Positions 49,638 to 58,543 of a stretch of 64,000 nt of DNA are shown here, piece after piece. Origin of the DNA: Streptomyces sp. IMTB 2501 (GTDB lineage: Bacteria; Actinomycetota; Actinomycetes; Streptomycetales; Streptomycetaceae). The position numbers and the translations under genes were made by a program. The notes beneath the pieces are model-generated. The model searched no databases and was not told the origin of the DNA. It saw only the letters and a list, made by a program, of their open reading frames with translations. The number at the start of each line of letters is the position of its first letter. Position 1 is the first letter of the stretch. The stretch spans positions 105,692-169,691 of the forward strand of contig NZ_MQUS01000015.1 of assembly GCF_001953885.1 (NCBI RefSeq), written 5' to 3'.

Positions 49638-49832
49638 TCAGAACTTGATGCTGCTGATCATGCTCGCGACGTTCGTCGTGAGTTGACTGATCGTGGGCGC
49701 GATGGTCGAGGAGGCGAGATAGAAGCCGAGCAGAACGCAGATGACGGCATGACCGCCCTTCAACCCCGACTTCTTGATCAGCAGGAAGACGATGATCGCC
49801 AGCAGCACCACCGCCGAAATCGAGAGTGCCAC
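49638..49832 (-). CDS. 64-residue conserved-type membrane peptide
   Basis: MALSISAVVLLAIIVFLLIKKSG forms one strong membrane helix with a basic KK end, then LKGGHAVICVLLGFYLASSTIAPTISQLTTNVASMISSIKF, a second hydrophobic half. GTG 49832 follows GGAGGTGA at ideal spacing. The Thr/Ser-rich tail ends in Lys-Phe. It is intact beside a decayed region, so it is likely under selection. Function unknown. Confidence 0.75.
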   Translation of the reverse strand: MALSISAVVLLAIIVFLLIKKSGLKGGHAVICVLLGFYLASSTIAPTISQLTTNVASMISSIKF

Positions 49833-49984
49833 GGCGGCTCACCTCCAAAGATCGCCAGATCTAGATCAGTAGAGCAAATCCATGCAGACGCCAGCAGGTT
49901 CATACCCACACAGCGGTAGTGATCATAACTATCCGTGCTCGCGCATCGCGCGGCGCACGGCCGCACAAGGGGGCGCATGGCCAA

Positions 49985-49990
49985 TATGGT
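49985..49990 (+). promoter_or_regulatory. TATGGT -10 box, leaderless-type, for the S9 peptidase
   Basis: TATGGT is followed after 6 nt by the ATG at 49997, with no Shine-Dalgarno sequence. This is a leaderless-type arrangement. A good -35 is not obvious. Confidence 0.4.
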
Positions 49991-49996
49991 CGGGGT

Positions 49997-52123
49997 ATGA
50001 CGACCGAGTCTGACTCCTTCCCCCGCCGGCACGCCCGGACCCAGCGGTTCACGCTCGGCGCGCCGCGTGCGTTCACCGTGGCGCCCGACGGTTCGCGTGT
50101 CGCGTTCCTGCGCTCCGCCTCCGGCACCGACCGCGCCAACTCACTCTGGATCATGGACCTTCCGGAGGGCGCGGAACGCCTGGCGGCCGACCCGGGCACC
50201 CTGCTCGGCGGCGCCAGTGAAGAACTCTCGACCGAGGAGCGGGCGCGCCGGGAACGCAGCCGCGAGGGGGGTGCCGGCATCGTCGGCTATGCCACCGACA
50301 CGACCCTGGAGTTGGCGTCTTTCGCCTTGTCAGGGCGGCTTTTCATGGCCGAGCTGCGAGCCGGCACGACACGTGAACTCAGGGTCCCGGGACCGGCGAT
50401 CGACCCGCGTCCCGCCCCCGACGGCCGGCACATCGCGTACGTGGCGCGGGGTGCGCTGCGGGTCGTGGGCGCCGAGGGCGAGGACGACCGGGCGCTCGCC
50501 GAGCCGGAGTCGGAGCAGGTCACCTATGGCCTGGCCGAGTTCGTGGCGGCCGAGGAGATGGGGCGTGCGCGCGGCTTCTGGTGGGCGCCGGACGGGCGCC
50601 GGCTGCTCGTGGCGCGCGTGGACGACACGCCGGTACGGCGGTGGTGGATCGCGGACCCGGCCCACCCGGAGCGTGAGCCACTCAACATCGCGTACCCGGC
50701 GGCGGGCACGCCGAACGCGGACGTACGACTGTTCGTCGTCGGCCTCGACGGGGAGCGCAGCGAGGTGGCGTGGGACCGGTCCCGCTATCCGTATCTGGCC
50801 CATGTGCACTGGTCAGCGGCGGGTGCGCCGCTGTTGCTGGTGCAGGCGCGGGACCAGCGCAGCCAGCTGTTCCTGGCGGTGGACCCGGAGACGGGGGCCA
50901 CCCGGATGGTGCACGCGGATGAAGATCCAATTTGGCTTGAATTGTTCGCTGGAGTGCCCTGCTGGAGCCCCTCGGGGCAGCTTGTCCGCATCGCGGACGA
51001 GGGCGGCGCCCGGGTGCTGGCGGTCGGTGAACGGCCTTTGACCAGCGGCCAGTTGCACCTGCGCGCGGTACTGGACGTGGGTCCGGAGGACGTTCTGGTT
51101 TCCGCCTCTGCGGGTGAGGAGGCTCAGGAGCCGGAGATTGGCGAAGTTCATGTGTACCGCGTGAACGAACTGGGCGTGGAGCGCGTGTCGCAGGAGCCGG
51201 GCGTGCACACGGCGGTACGGGCCGGCGGCGTGACGGTCCTCGTCTCCGCGACGCCGGACCGCCCGGGCACCCGGGCCCAGGTGCTGCGTGACGGAAAACC
51301 GACGGCAACTGTCCGGTCGTACGCGGAAGACCCCGGTTTGTCCCCGCGGGTGACGCTCACCCAAGGGGGCGCACGCCGAATTCCGTGCGCCGTGCTTATG
51401 CCACGCGACTACCACGGCGACACTCCCCTGCCGGTCCTCATGGACCCCTACGGCGGCCCGCACGGCCAGCGCGTGCTCGCCGCGCACAACCCCCACCTCA
51501 CCTCGCAGTGGTTCGCCGACCAGGGGTTCGCGGTGATCGTGGCCGACGGTCGGGGCACGCCGGGACGCTCACCGGCCTGGGAGAAGTCGATCCGGGACGA
51601 GGTGGCCGCCACCGTACTGCAGGACCAGGTGGACGCGCTGCACGCGCTCGCCGAGGAGTTCCCGCTGGACCTCGGCCGGGTGGCGATCCGCGGGTGGTCC
51701 TTCGGCGGTTATCTGGCGGCGCTGGCCGTGCTGCGCCGCCCGGACGCCTTCCACACGGCGGTCGTCGGCGCCCCGGTCACCGATCTGCGGCTGTACGACA
51801 CCCACTACCAGGAGCGCTATCTCGGCCTCCCGGACGAGCAGCCGGAGGTCTACCGCCGCAACTCGCTGATCGACGACGCGGGCCTGGTCGAACCGGCGGA
51901 GCCGCACCGCCCGATGATGATCATCCACGGGCTGGCGGACGACAACGTCGTCGTCGCGCACTCCCTGCGGCTGTCCTCCGCGCTGCTCGCCGCAGGCCGC
52001 CCGCACGAGGTGCTGCCGCTGTCCGGGGTGACGCACATGACCCCGCAGGAGACCGTCGCGGAGAACCTGCTGCGGCTGCAGCTGGACTTCCTGCGGCGTT
52101 CGCTGCCGGACGGGGACAAATGA
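49997..52123 (+). CDS. S9 family prolyl oligopeptidase (DPP4-like)
   Basis: 708 residues. N-terminal beta-propeller (WD-like strands FTVAPDGSRVAFLRSASGTDRANSLW, RGFWWAPDGRRLLVARVDD) and C-terminal alpha/beta hydrolase domain: PVLMDPYGGPHGQ, the nucleophile GWSFGG, the acid in IHGLADDNVV and a late His in LPLSGVTHMTP. Cleaves after Pro or removes dipeptides in the family. No signal peptide, so cytoplasmic; it may degrade peptides brought in by the neighbouring importers, an inference from location. Confidence 0.94.
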   Translation: MTTESDSFPRRHARTQRFTLGAPRAFTVAPDGSRVAFLRSASGTDRANSLWIMDLPEGAERLAADPGTLLGGASEELSTEERARRERSREGGAGIVGYATDTTLELASFALSGRLFMAELRAGTTRELRVPGPAIDPRPAPDGRHIAYVARGALRVVGAEGEDDRALAEPESEQVTYGLAEFVAAEEMGRARGFWWAPDGRRLLVARVDDTPVRRWWIADPAHPEREPLNIAYPAAGTPNADVRLFVVGLDGERSEVAWDRSRYPYLAHVHWSAAGAPLLLVQARDQRSQLFLAVDPETGATRMVHADEDPIWLELFAGVPCWSPSGQLVRIADEGGARVLAVGERPLTSGQLHLRAVLDVGPEDVLVSASAGEEAQEPEIGEVHVYRVNELGVERVSQEPGVHTAVRAGGVTVLVSATPDRPGTRAQVLRDGKPTATVRSYAEDPGLSPRVTLTQGGARRIPCAVLMPRDYHGDTPLPVLMDPYGGPHGQRVLAAHNPHLTSQWFADQGFAVIVADGRGTPGRSPAWEKSIRDEVAATVLQDQVDALHALAEEFPLDLGRVAIRGWSFGGYLAALAVLRRPDAFHTAVVGAPVTDLRLYDTHYQERYLGLPDEQPEVYRRNSLIDDAGLVEPAEPHRPMMIIHGLADDNVVVAHSLRLSSALLAAGRPHEVLPLSGVTHMTPQETVAENLLRLQLDFLRRSLPDGDK

Positions 52124-52218
52124 CCGTCAACTGCGTTAACAAGCAGGCAACTTTGCCGAAGCGGCACCGATATACGGACGCGGGAGGCTGATCAGCGTAC
52201 GGCCGTGCGGGTGCCGTG

Positions 52219-52254
52219 AACGGGCCGGGACGCGCCATGTCGTCCCGGCCCGTT
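52219..52254. terminator. Terminator between peptidase and importer genes
   Basis: AACGGGCCGGGACG and CGTCCCGGCCCGTT form a perfect 14-bp stem with an 8-nt loop, between the convergent S9 peptidase (stop 52123) and the ATPase gene ending at 52266. Confidence 0.85.
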
Positions 52255-52265
52255 GCCGTACGCTC

Positions 52266-53324
52266 CTACTCTCCCTCCGGCGGGACCGCCCCCGGCGCGG
52301 AGCGCCTGATCAACACGGCCTCCTCGGCGAAGTGACAGGCCGAGTCATGGGCCGCGGGCCCGGACGTGCCCCGGAACACGGCCGGGACCGCCAGGGCCGG
52401 GACCTCCACGACGCACCGCTCCTGCGCCTTCCAGCAGCGGGTGCGGAAGCGGCAGCCGGAGGGGATGTTCGTCGGGGACGGCACGTCTCCGCTCAGGATG
52501 ATCCGCTCGCGGCGTTCGCGCGCCTCGGGGTCCGGGACCGGGACCGCGGAGAGCAGCGCCTGGGTGTAGGGGTGGGTGGGGTGGTCGTAGATCTCGGGCT
52601 CCCGGCCGATCTCCACGATCCGGCCCAGGTACATGACGCCCACCCGGTCGGAGATGTGCCGGACGATGGACAGGTCGTGCGCGATGAAGACGTACGACAG
52701 GTCGAACTCCGACTGCAGCCGGTCCAGCAGGTTGATCACCTGGGCCTGGACCGAGACGTCCAGCGCGGACACCGGCTCGTCGGCGACGATCACCTCCGGG
52801 CGCAGCGCCAGTCCGCGGGCGATACCGATGCGCTGGCGCTGCCCGCCGGAGAACTGGTGCGGGTAGCGGTTGACGTACTCCGGGTTGAGGCCGACCACGT
52901 CCAGCAGTTCCTGGACCCTGCGGCGGCGGTCGCCCTTGGGCGCGACCTCGGGGTGGATGTCGTACGGCTCCCCGATGATGTCCCCGACCGTCATCCGGGG
53001 GTTGAGGGAGGTGTACGGGTCCTGGAAGACCATCTGGATGTTGCGGCGTACGGTTTTCAGGGCACGGCCGGACAGGCGGGTGATGTCCTCGCCCTTGAAC
53101 CTGATGGAGCCGGCCGTCGGGCGCTCCAGATTGCAGAGCATCTTGGCGACCGTCGACTTGCCGCAGCCCGACTCGCCCACGATGCCGAGGGTCTCGCCCT
53201 TGCCGAGCGTGAAGTCGACGCCGTCGACGGCCTTCACCGCGCCGATCTGCTTCTTGAACAGGATGCCCCGGGTCAGCGGATAGTGCTTGACGAGCCCGGT
53301 CACTTCGAGGATCGGCTCAGCCAT
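52266..53324 (-). CDS. Oligopeptide ABC transporter ATPase (OppF/DppF-like)
   Basis: 352 residues. Walker A GESGCGKST (~residue 52), Q-loop IQMVFQDPYTSLNPRMTVGDI, signature FSGGQRQRIGIAR, Walker B VIVADEPVSALD, H-loop FIAHDLSIV. The C-terminal oligopeptide-ATPase domain has the four-Cys-type stretch CRFRTRCWKAQERC. ATG 53324 overlaps the OppD-like stop by 8 bp, showing translational coupling. Last gene of the leftward importer operon. Confidence 0.95.
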   Translation of the reverse strand: MAEPILEVTGLVKHYPLTRGILFKKQIGAVKAVDGVDFTLGKGETLGIVGESGCGKSTVAKMLCNLERPTAGSIRFKGEDITRLSGRALKTVRRNIQMVFQDPYTSLNPRMTVGDIIGEPYDIHPEVAPKGDRRRRVQELLDVVGLNPEYVNRYPHQFSGGQRQRIGIARGLALRPEVIVADEPVSALDVSVQAQVINLLDRLQSEFDLSYVFIAHDLSIVRHISDRVGVMYLGRIVEIGREPEIYDHPTHPYTQALLSAVPVPDPEARERRERIILSGDVPSPTNIPSGCRFRTRCWKAQERCVVEVPALAVPAVFRGTSGPAAHDSACHFAEEAVLIRRSAPGAVPPEGE

Positions 53325-54291
53325 GCAGGCACTCCCTCCAGAAGTGGCAGGCGCTGCCGCGCGCGTCGGAGACCTCGTAGAGCGGGGGCTCGTCGGTGCG
53401 GCAGACGTCCTGGGCCATCGGGCAGCGCGGGTGGAAGGAGCAGCCGGGCGGGATGTCCATCAGGTTCGGCGGCAAGCCCTTGATGGCGTACAGCTCCTGT
53501 CCCTTCTGGTCCAGGCGCGGGATGGAGTCCAGCAGGCCGCGGGTGTAGGGGTGGGCGGGCGCCTTGTAGATGTCGCGGACGGGCGCCGACTCGACGATCT
53601 TCCCGGCGTACATCACGGCGATCCGGTCGGCCACGTCCGCCACGACCCCCAGATCATGGGTGATGAGGATCAGCCCCATGTGGTACTCGCGCTGCAACTC
53701 CGCGAGCAGGTCCATGACCTGGGCCTGCACGGTGACGTCCAGGGCGGTGGTGGGCTCGTCGGCGATGACGAGCGCCGGTTCCAGGGCCAGCGCCATGGCG
53801 ATCATGATGCGCTGGCGCATACCGCCGGAGAACTGGTGCGGATAGTCCCGCACCCGCTGGGCGGCGGCCGGGATGCGCACCCGCTCCATCAGCTCGACGG
53901 CCTTGCCCCGCGCGTCCCTCGCCGACATCCCGCGGTGCACGACGAACATCTCGCCCAGCTGATCCCCCACGGAGATGACGGGGTTGAGGGCCGACAGGGC
54001 GTCCTGGAAGATCATCGCCATCCCGGCGCCCCGGATCTTCCGCCGCTCCTCTTCCCTCAGCTTCAGCAGATCCCGCCCCTGGAACAGGATCTGTCCCCCG
54101 GTGATCCTGCCCGGCGGCATGTCGAGAATCCCCATCACGGCCTGCGCGGTGACGGACTTCCCCGATCCCGACTCCCCCAGCACGGCCAGCGTCTCCCCCG
54201 CGTCGACCTCGTAACTCACCCCGTTGACGGCATGCGCGATCCCGTCCCGCGTCCGGAACTCCACCCGCAGCTCCCGCACTTCGAGCAGCAC
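53317..54291 (-). CDS. Oligopeptide ABC transporter ATPase (OppD/DppD-like)
   Basis: 324 residues from GTG 54291. Walker A GESGSGKSV, signature FSGGMRQRIMIAMAL, Walker B LVIADEPTTALD, H-loop ILITHDLGVV; C-terminal Cys-type stretch CSFHPRCPMAQDVC. Upstream lies a 260-bp gap that includes a degenerate copy of this gene's start, so coupling to the permease gene, expected from the family, has been interrupted. Confidence 0.95.
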   Translation of the reverse strand: MLLEVRELRVEFRTRDGIAHAVNGVSYEVDAGETLAVLGESGSGKSVTAQAVMGILDMPPGRITGGQILFQGRDLLKLREEERRKIRGAGMAMIFQDALSALNPVISVGDQLGEMFVVHRGMSARDARGKAVELMERVRIPAAAQRVRDYPHQFSGGMRQRIMIAMALALEPALVIADEPTTALDVTVQAQVMDLLAELQREYHMGLILITHDLGVVADVADRIAVMYAGKIVESAPVRDIYKAPAHPYTRGLLDSIPRLDQKGQELYAIKGLPPNLMDIPPGCSFHPRCPMAQDVCRTDEPPLYEVSDARGSACHFWRECLHG

Positions 54292-54566
54292 GACCCCATC
54301 ACCTCACCCTCGGACCGACGGCACCGCGGACCCACGTCGACGGCATACCGGAAGCAGACCGGCGACCGGCAGCGCACTCCCCAGGGGGAGGCGGGACGGT
54401 GATCGCCGACGCACCGGAAGGGCACCGCGACAGAGCGCGCACCGCCACGGGCCTCTCCCGCCCGGCCGCCCCTCCGCACCCTCGCCGGCCCGCACCACTC
54501 CTCCCCCCGGACCGGAAACTCCCCACCAGCACCACGCACTTCCAGCAGCACCGCCCCATCACCTCA
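54277..54566 (-). repeat. Duplicated start region of the OppD-like gene
   Basis: The 30-bp segment 54277-54306 (start of the ATPase gene and its upstream) recurs at 54537-54566 with about 27 of 30 matches, directly after the permease stop. Beyond it, GVLLEVRxxxxEFxxR codons are also partly matched, so a second degenerate start reads VLLEVRGAGGEFPVR. The intervening 260 bp is otherwise non-coding. This suggests a tandem duplication or insertion that separated two originally overlapping genes. Confidence 0.7.
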
Positions 54567-55539
54567 GCTTCGGATCGAGAGCGTCACGGACCGCGTCGCC
54601 GAGCATGATGAAGGCCAGCACCGTGACGGCCAGCGCGCCCGAGGGCCACAGGAGGGCGTGGGGGGCGTTGCGGACGTAGGGGGACGCGGCGGAGATGTCG
54701 ATGCCCCAGGAGACACTGGGCGGCTTGAGGCCGACGCCGAGATACGACAAGGTCGCCTCCAGCGCGATGTACGTGCCCAGCGCGATGGTCGCCACCACGA
54801 TCACGGGCGCTACGGCGTTCGGGGCGATGTGGCGCAGCAGGATGCGGGAGTCGGAGGCGCCGAGGGCGCGGGCGGCCTGGACGTAGTCGTTCTGTTTGGC
54901 GGTGATGACCGAGCCGCGCGCGATACGCGAGATCTGCGGCCAGCCGAGCAGCACCATGAACCCGATGACCGGCCAGACGGTGTTGCTGGTGACCACCGAC
55001 AGGAGGACGAGACCGCCGAGGACCACCGGGATCGCGAAGAAGATGTCGGTGACCCGGGACAGGATCGAGTCCCAGACGCCGCCGAAGTAGCCCGCCAGGG
55101 CCCCCAGTGCCGACCCGACGACGGCCACCCCGAGCGTCGCCAGCCCGCCGACCGTGACGGACGTACGGGCGCCGTACACCGTGCGCGTGTAGACGTTGCA
55201 GCCCTGACCGTCGTAGCCGAAGGGCGCGCCGGGGCCCGCGCCGTCCTGGGCCTTGGCGAGGTCGCACTTCAGGGGGCTGCCGATGGCGATCGCCGCGGGC
55301 CACAGGGAGATGAAGACAAGGAAGAGGATGACCAGCGCGGAGACGAGGAACACCGGGTTGCGCCGCAGGTCCCGCCACGCGTCCGACCAGAGGCTGCGAG
55401 GCCTGCCCGCCGGGCCGGTGCCCTGCGGTCCTCCGGGAGTGCGCTCCAGGGTCGCCGCCTCGCTCGCGCCCAGGTCCATCGCCCCGCCCATACCGGTCCC
55501 GGCGATCGCCCCCTCGGGCTCGTGCGGCTGCTCAGGCAT
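54559..55539 (-). CDS. Oligopeptide ABC transporter permease (OppC-like)
   Basis: 326 residues, ATG 55539 overlapping the previous stop by 8 bp. Cytoplasmic N-terminal ~70 residues, then membrane segments (FLVSALVILFLVFISLWPAAIAI; VTVGGLATLGVAVVGSALGALAGY; SRVTDIFFAIPVVLGGLVLLSV). The EAA-type loop QNDYVQAARALGASDSRILLRHIAPN contacts the ATPase, and the end is DALDPKLR. Partner of the OppB-like permease. Confidence 0.95.
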   Translation of the reverse strand: MPEQPHEPEGAIAGTGMGGAMDLGASEAATLERTPGGPQGTGPAGRPRSLWSDAWRDLRRNPVFLVSALVILFLVFISLWPAAIAIGSPLKCDLAKAQDGAGPGAPFGYDGQGCNVYTRTVYGARTSVTVGGLATLGVAVVGSALGALAGYFGGVWDSILSRVTDIFFAIPVVLGGLVLLSVVTSNTVWPVIGFMVLLGWPQISRIARGSVITAKQNDYVQAARALGASDSRILLRHIAPNAVAPVIVVATIALGTYIALEATLSYLGVGLKPPSVSWGIDISAASPYVRNAPHALLWPSGALAVTVLAFIMLGDAVRDALDPKLR

Positions 55540-56452
55540 AGCGGATCCTCGGGTCGAGTACGGCGTACAGGAGGTCGACGAGGAGGTTGGCGACGAGGAA
55601 GACAAGGACGAGGACGGTCACGAAGCCGACGACCGTCTGGGTGTTCTGGCGCAGGATGCCCTGGTAGAGCTGGAAGCCCACGCCGTGGATGTTGAAGATC
55701 CGCTCGGTGACGATCGCACCGCCCATCAGCGCGCCGATGTCGGCGCCGATGAACGTGACCACCGGGATCAGCGAGTTGCGCAGCAGGTGCCGGACGATCA
55801 CCCGGTGCCGGGGCAGGCCCTTGGCGACCGCCGTCCGTACGTAGTCGGACCGCTTGTTCTCCGCGATCGAGGTGCGGGTCAGCCGGGTGACATAGGCGAG
55901 GGAGACGGAGGCGAGGACCAGGCCGGGCACGATCAGCTCGTAGAAACTGCCGTAGCGGACGGACGGGCTGATCCACTGCCACTTGATGCCGAGCAGCAGC
56001 TGGAGCAGCAGACCGGTGACGAAGGTGGGCACGGAGATCACCACCAGGGTGCCCAGCAGCACCCCGGTGTCGATGGGCCGACCGCGCCTGAGGCCTGTCA
56101 GCACGCCCAGCGTCACGCCGATGACGATCTCGAAGAGGATGGCGACGATCGTCAGCCGGATGGTGACGGGGAACGCCGATCCCATCAGCTCGGTGACCTT
56201 CTGACCGTTGAAGGCGGTGCCGAAGTCGCCGGTGAAGAGGTTGCCCATATAGGTCGCGTACTGCTGCCAGAGCGGCTTGTCCAAGCCGAACTCCCGCTTC
56301 AGCTGGGCGGCCGTCGCCGGGTCGCAGGCCCGCTCGCCGCACAGGCCCGCGATGGGGTCACCCATCACGTTCACCATCAGGAAGATCAGCAGCGTCGACC
56401 CGAGGAACACCGGGATCATCTGCAGCAGCCGCCGTGCGACATAGCGCGCCAT
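55532..56452 (-). CDS. Oligopeptide ABC transporter permease (OppB-like)
   Basis: 306 residues: MARYVARRLLQMIPVFLGSTLLIFLMVNVMGDPIAGLCGERACDPATAAQLKREFGLDKPLWQQYATYMGNLFTGDFGTAFNGQ is the classic OppB N-terminus. Six membrane segments; the EAA loop is RSDYVRTAVAKGLPRHRVIVRHLLRN. The C-terminus YAVLDPRIRYA is typical. The SBP stop is 5 bp upstream. An extra Cys pair (CGERAC) occurs in the first loop, as also in BldKC (ACGKVC). Confidence 0.95.
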   Translation of the reverse strand: MARYVARRLLQMIPVFLGSTLLIFLMVNVMGDPIAGLCGERACDPATAAQLKREFGLDKPLWQQYATYMGNLFTGDFGTAFNGQKVTELMGSAFPVTIRLTIVAILFEIVIGVTLGVLTGLRRGRPIDTGVLLGTLVVISVPTFVTGLLLQLLLGIKWQWISPSVRYGSFYELIVPGLVLASVSLAYVTRLTRTSIAENKRSDYVRTAVAKGLPRHRVIVRHLLRNSLIPVVTFIGADIGALMGGAIVTERIFNIHGVGFQLYQGILRQNTQTVVGFVTVLVLVFLVANLLVDLLYAVLDPRIRYA

Positions 56453-56457
56453 GCCGC

Positions 56458-58077
56458 TCAGCCCACCTTGATCTCGTTGTAGACCGGCACGCTGAACGGG
56501 TTGAGCGCCACGCGGGAGAGCCGGGCGGAGTAGCCGGCGCTGCCGTTCTGGTACCAGAGCGGGATGGCGGCCATGTTGTCGCGGACGACCTCCTCGGCCT
56601 GCTGGAAGAGCCGGACGGCGGTGGCCCGGTCCGTCTCGGCGTTGGCCCGGTCGACGAGCCGGTCGAACTGCCGGTCGGACCACAGGCCGTCGTTGGAGGA
56701 GGCGCCCGTGTAGTACAGCGGCTGCAGGAAGTTCTGGATCAACGGGTAGTCCATCTGCCAGCCGGCCCGGAAGGGACCGGACATCTTGTGCCCCGTGGTC
56801 TGGTTGCGGAAGTCGGCGAAGGTGCCGATCGGGTTGCCGACGCAGGCCTTGTCGTTGTCGAGCGCGTTGTTGACGGAGTTGCACACGGCGTCCACCCACT
56901 GTTTGTGCGACCCCGTGTCCGCGTTGTAGGTGATCTTCAGCTGGCCGCCGGGGATCCCGCCGCCCTCCTGGATGAGCTTCTTGGCCTGGGCGGGGTCGTA
57001 GTCGCAGGCGTGGCCGCACAGTCCGGCCTGATAGCCGCCGGCCGCGCCGAGGACCGGGGAGGTCCAGTCGGTGGCCGGGGTGCGGGTGCCCCGGAAGATG
57101 GTCTCGGTGATCTGCTTGCGGTTGATCGCCATGGACAGGCCCGTGCGGACCTCGCGCGCCCCGGGGGTGTTCCACTTCGGGTCGTAGTACGGGAAGGCCA
57201 GGGTCTGCAGGATGCCGGCCGGGGTGTTGATGTAGCGGCCGTTCAGGTCGGTGTGGACGTTCTTGAGCTGGGTGGCGGGCACGTCGTCGACCAGGTCGAG
57301 GTTGCCGGCCAGCACATCGGTGTAGGCGGTGTTGCTGTCGGTGTACACCAGCAGGGTCACGCCGACGTTCCGGGCCGGGTCGGGGCCGGGGTAGGCGTCC
57401 CACTTCTTCAGGGACATGGCGGAGCCCTTGGTGTACGACGCGATCTGGTAAGGCCCGTTGCCGACCGGTTTGCTCACCCAGGCCGCGTGGTCGGTGTAGA
57501 AGGCGCGCGGCAGGGGTGCGTAGGCGGCGTACCCGAGGGTGTCGGGGAAGCTGGAGAACTTCTGGTTGAGCCGGACGGTGAACGTCCGGGGGCCGGTGAC
57601 CGTGAGCCCGGACAAGGTGTCGGCGGTCTGCGGGCCGCTGTCCGGGTGGACCTTGTCGTAGCCCTCGATGTAGCCGAAGAAGTACGCGTTCTTCTGGTTG
57701 TGCTTCAGGCCGGCCCCGTAGTTCCAGGCGTCCACGAAGGAGTGGGCGGTGACCGGTTCTCCGTTGCTGAACTTCCAGCCGGCCTTGAGGGTGACCGTGA
57801 AGTTCCGCGAGTCCGGGGTGTCGATGCGCTCGGCGAGCATGTTCTGGGCCTTGCCCGTCCGCGGGTCGTACTTCTTCAGGCCCCGGAAGATCATGTCGAG
57901 CACCTTGCCGCCCTGCACCTCATTGGTGTTGGCCGGCTCCAGCGGGTTCTGCGGGTCGCCCCAGGAGGAGGTCAGCACCCCGGCGCCGCCGAAGCCGCCG
58001 CCACCTCCGCAGGCGGTGGCCAGCAGCCCCGCGGCGATCACACAGGCGGCCCCTCGGGCGTGTGTGCGTCCCCGCAT
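56458..58077 (-). CDS. Oligopeptide-binding lipoprotein (OppA-like)
   Basis: 539 residues. Captures peptides outside the cell. Signal RGAACVIAAGLLATAC with Cys lipobox, then a Gly-rich linker. Family 5 features: GKAQNMLAERIDTPDSRNFTVTLKAGWKFSNGEPVTAHSFVDAWNYG, GYAAYAPLPRAFYTD, PVGNGPYQIASYTKGSAMSLKKW. ATG 58077 has GGAGGAGG 5 nt upstream. First gene of the leftward importer; divergent from the bldK-like operon across 466 bp. Confidence 0.95.
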   Translation of the reverse strand: MRGRTHARGAACVIAAGLLATACGGGGGFGGAGVLTSSWGDPQNPLEPANTNEVQGGKVLDMIFRGLKKYDPRTGKAQNMLAERIDTPDSRNFTVTLKAGWKFSNGEPVTAHSFVDAWNYGAGLKHNQKNAYFFGYIEGYDKVHPDSGPQTADTLSGLTVTGPRTFTVRLNQKFSSFPDTLGYAAYAPLPRAFYTDHAAWVSKPVGNGPYQIASYTKGSAMSLKKWDAYPGPDPARNVGVTLLVYTDSNTAYTDVLAGNLDLVDDVPATQLKNVHTDLNGRYINTPAGILQTLAFPYYDPKWNTPGAREVRTGLSMAINRKQITETIFRGTRTPATDWTSPVLGAAGGYQAGLCGHACDYDPAQAKKLIQEGGGIPGGQLKITYNADTGSHKQWVDAVCNSVNNALDNDKACVGNPIGTFADFRNQTTGHKMSGPFRAGWQMDYPLIQNFLQPLYYTGASSNDGLWSDRQFDRLVDRANAETDRATAVRLFQQAEEVVRDNMAAIPLWYQNGSAGYSARLSRVALNPFSVPVYNEIKVG

Positions 58078-58543
58078 GGCGGCCTCCTCCGCGATCACAG
58101 AACCGATACCGGCCAATATCGACTCATGTGCCGTGTATCGCATGCCCGCCGCCGGATTGAGCAGCCTTTAGAGGGACACGTCATCCGAATGCAGGCAACC
58201 GACGAGGGCCACCCAGACGATCCTCTGCACACCGCGCAACAGATCTTCGTGTAACGATGCCGAAACGTTGGATTGCGACGTGCCGATGTACGCATTTCGG
58301 CACACTGCCGTCCGCATATCGAACTCATTGCCCGATTGGTCCAGTTGGCCCGATGTGAAGCACGGATTGATTACAGCGTGCTACCCGCGTAGCTACGGAA
58401 CAGTCAAGGCCGAGTAAAGAACGTAAATAGGCAACCAAGGGGACCGAGAATTTATTGACCTTGAATGAATTGCGTTGAAAAAGTCCGGCGTAGCCCGTAG
58501 GGGAGCGCCCTGCGGAGCCTTGACCCACAAGGCACGGAGCATC
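58078..58543. promoter_or_regulatory. Divergent regulatory region between two peptide importers
   Basis: 466 bp without a supported gene, noticeably richer in A/T than its neighbours. It includes the inverted repeat at 58280-58303, a TTGACC (58455-58460) without a well-spaced -10, and TGGCCCGATG at 58346-58355, which is one base from the AdpA consensus TGGCSNGWWY. Control of bldK by AdpA has been reported in S. griseus, as I recall. Confidence 0.4.
58280..58303. promoter_or_regulatory. GTGCCGA-N10-TCGGCAC inverted repeat
   Basis: Two perfect 7-bp arms separated by 10 bp, about one helical turn centre to centre, located 203 bp before the SBP start on the left and 241 bp before bldKA. It could serve as a shared operator for both operons. 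Confidence 0.4.
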
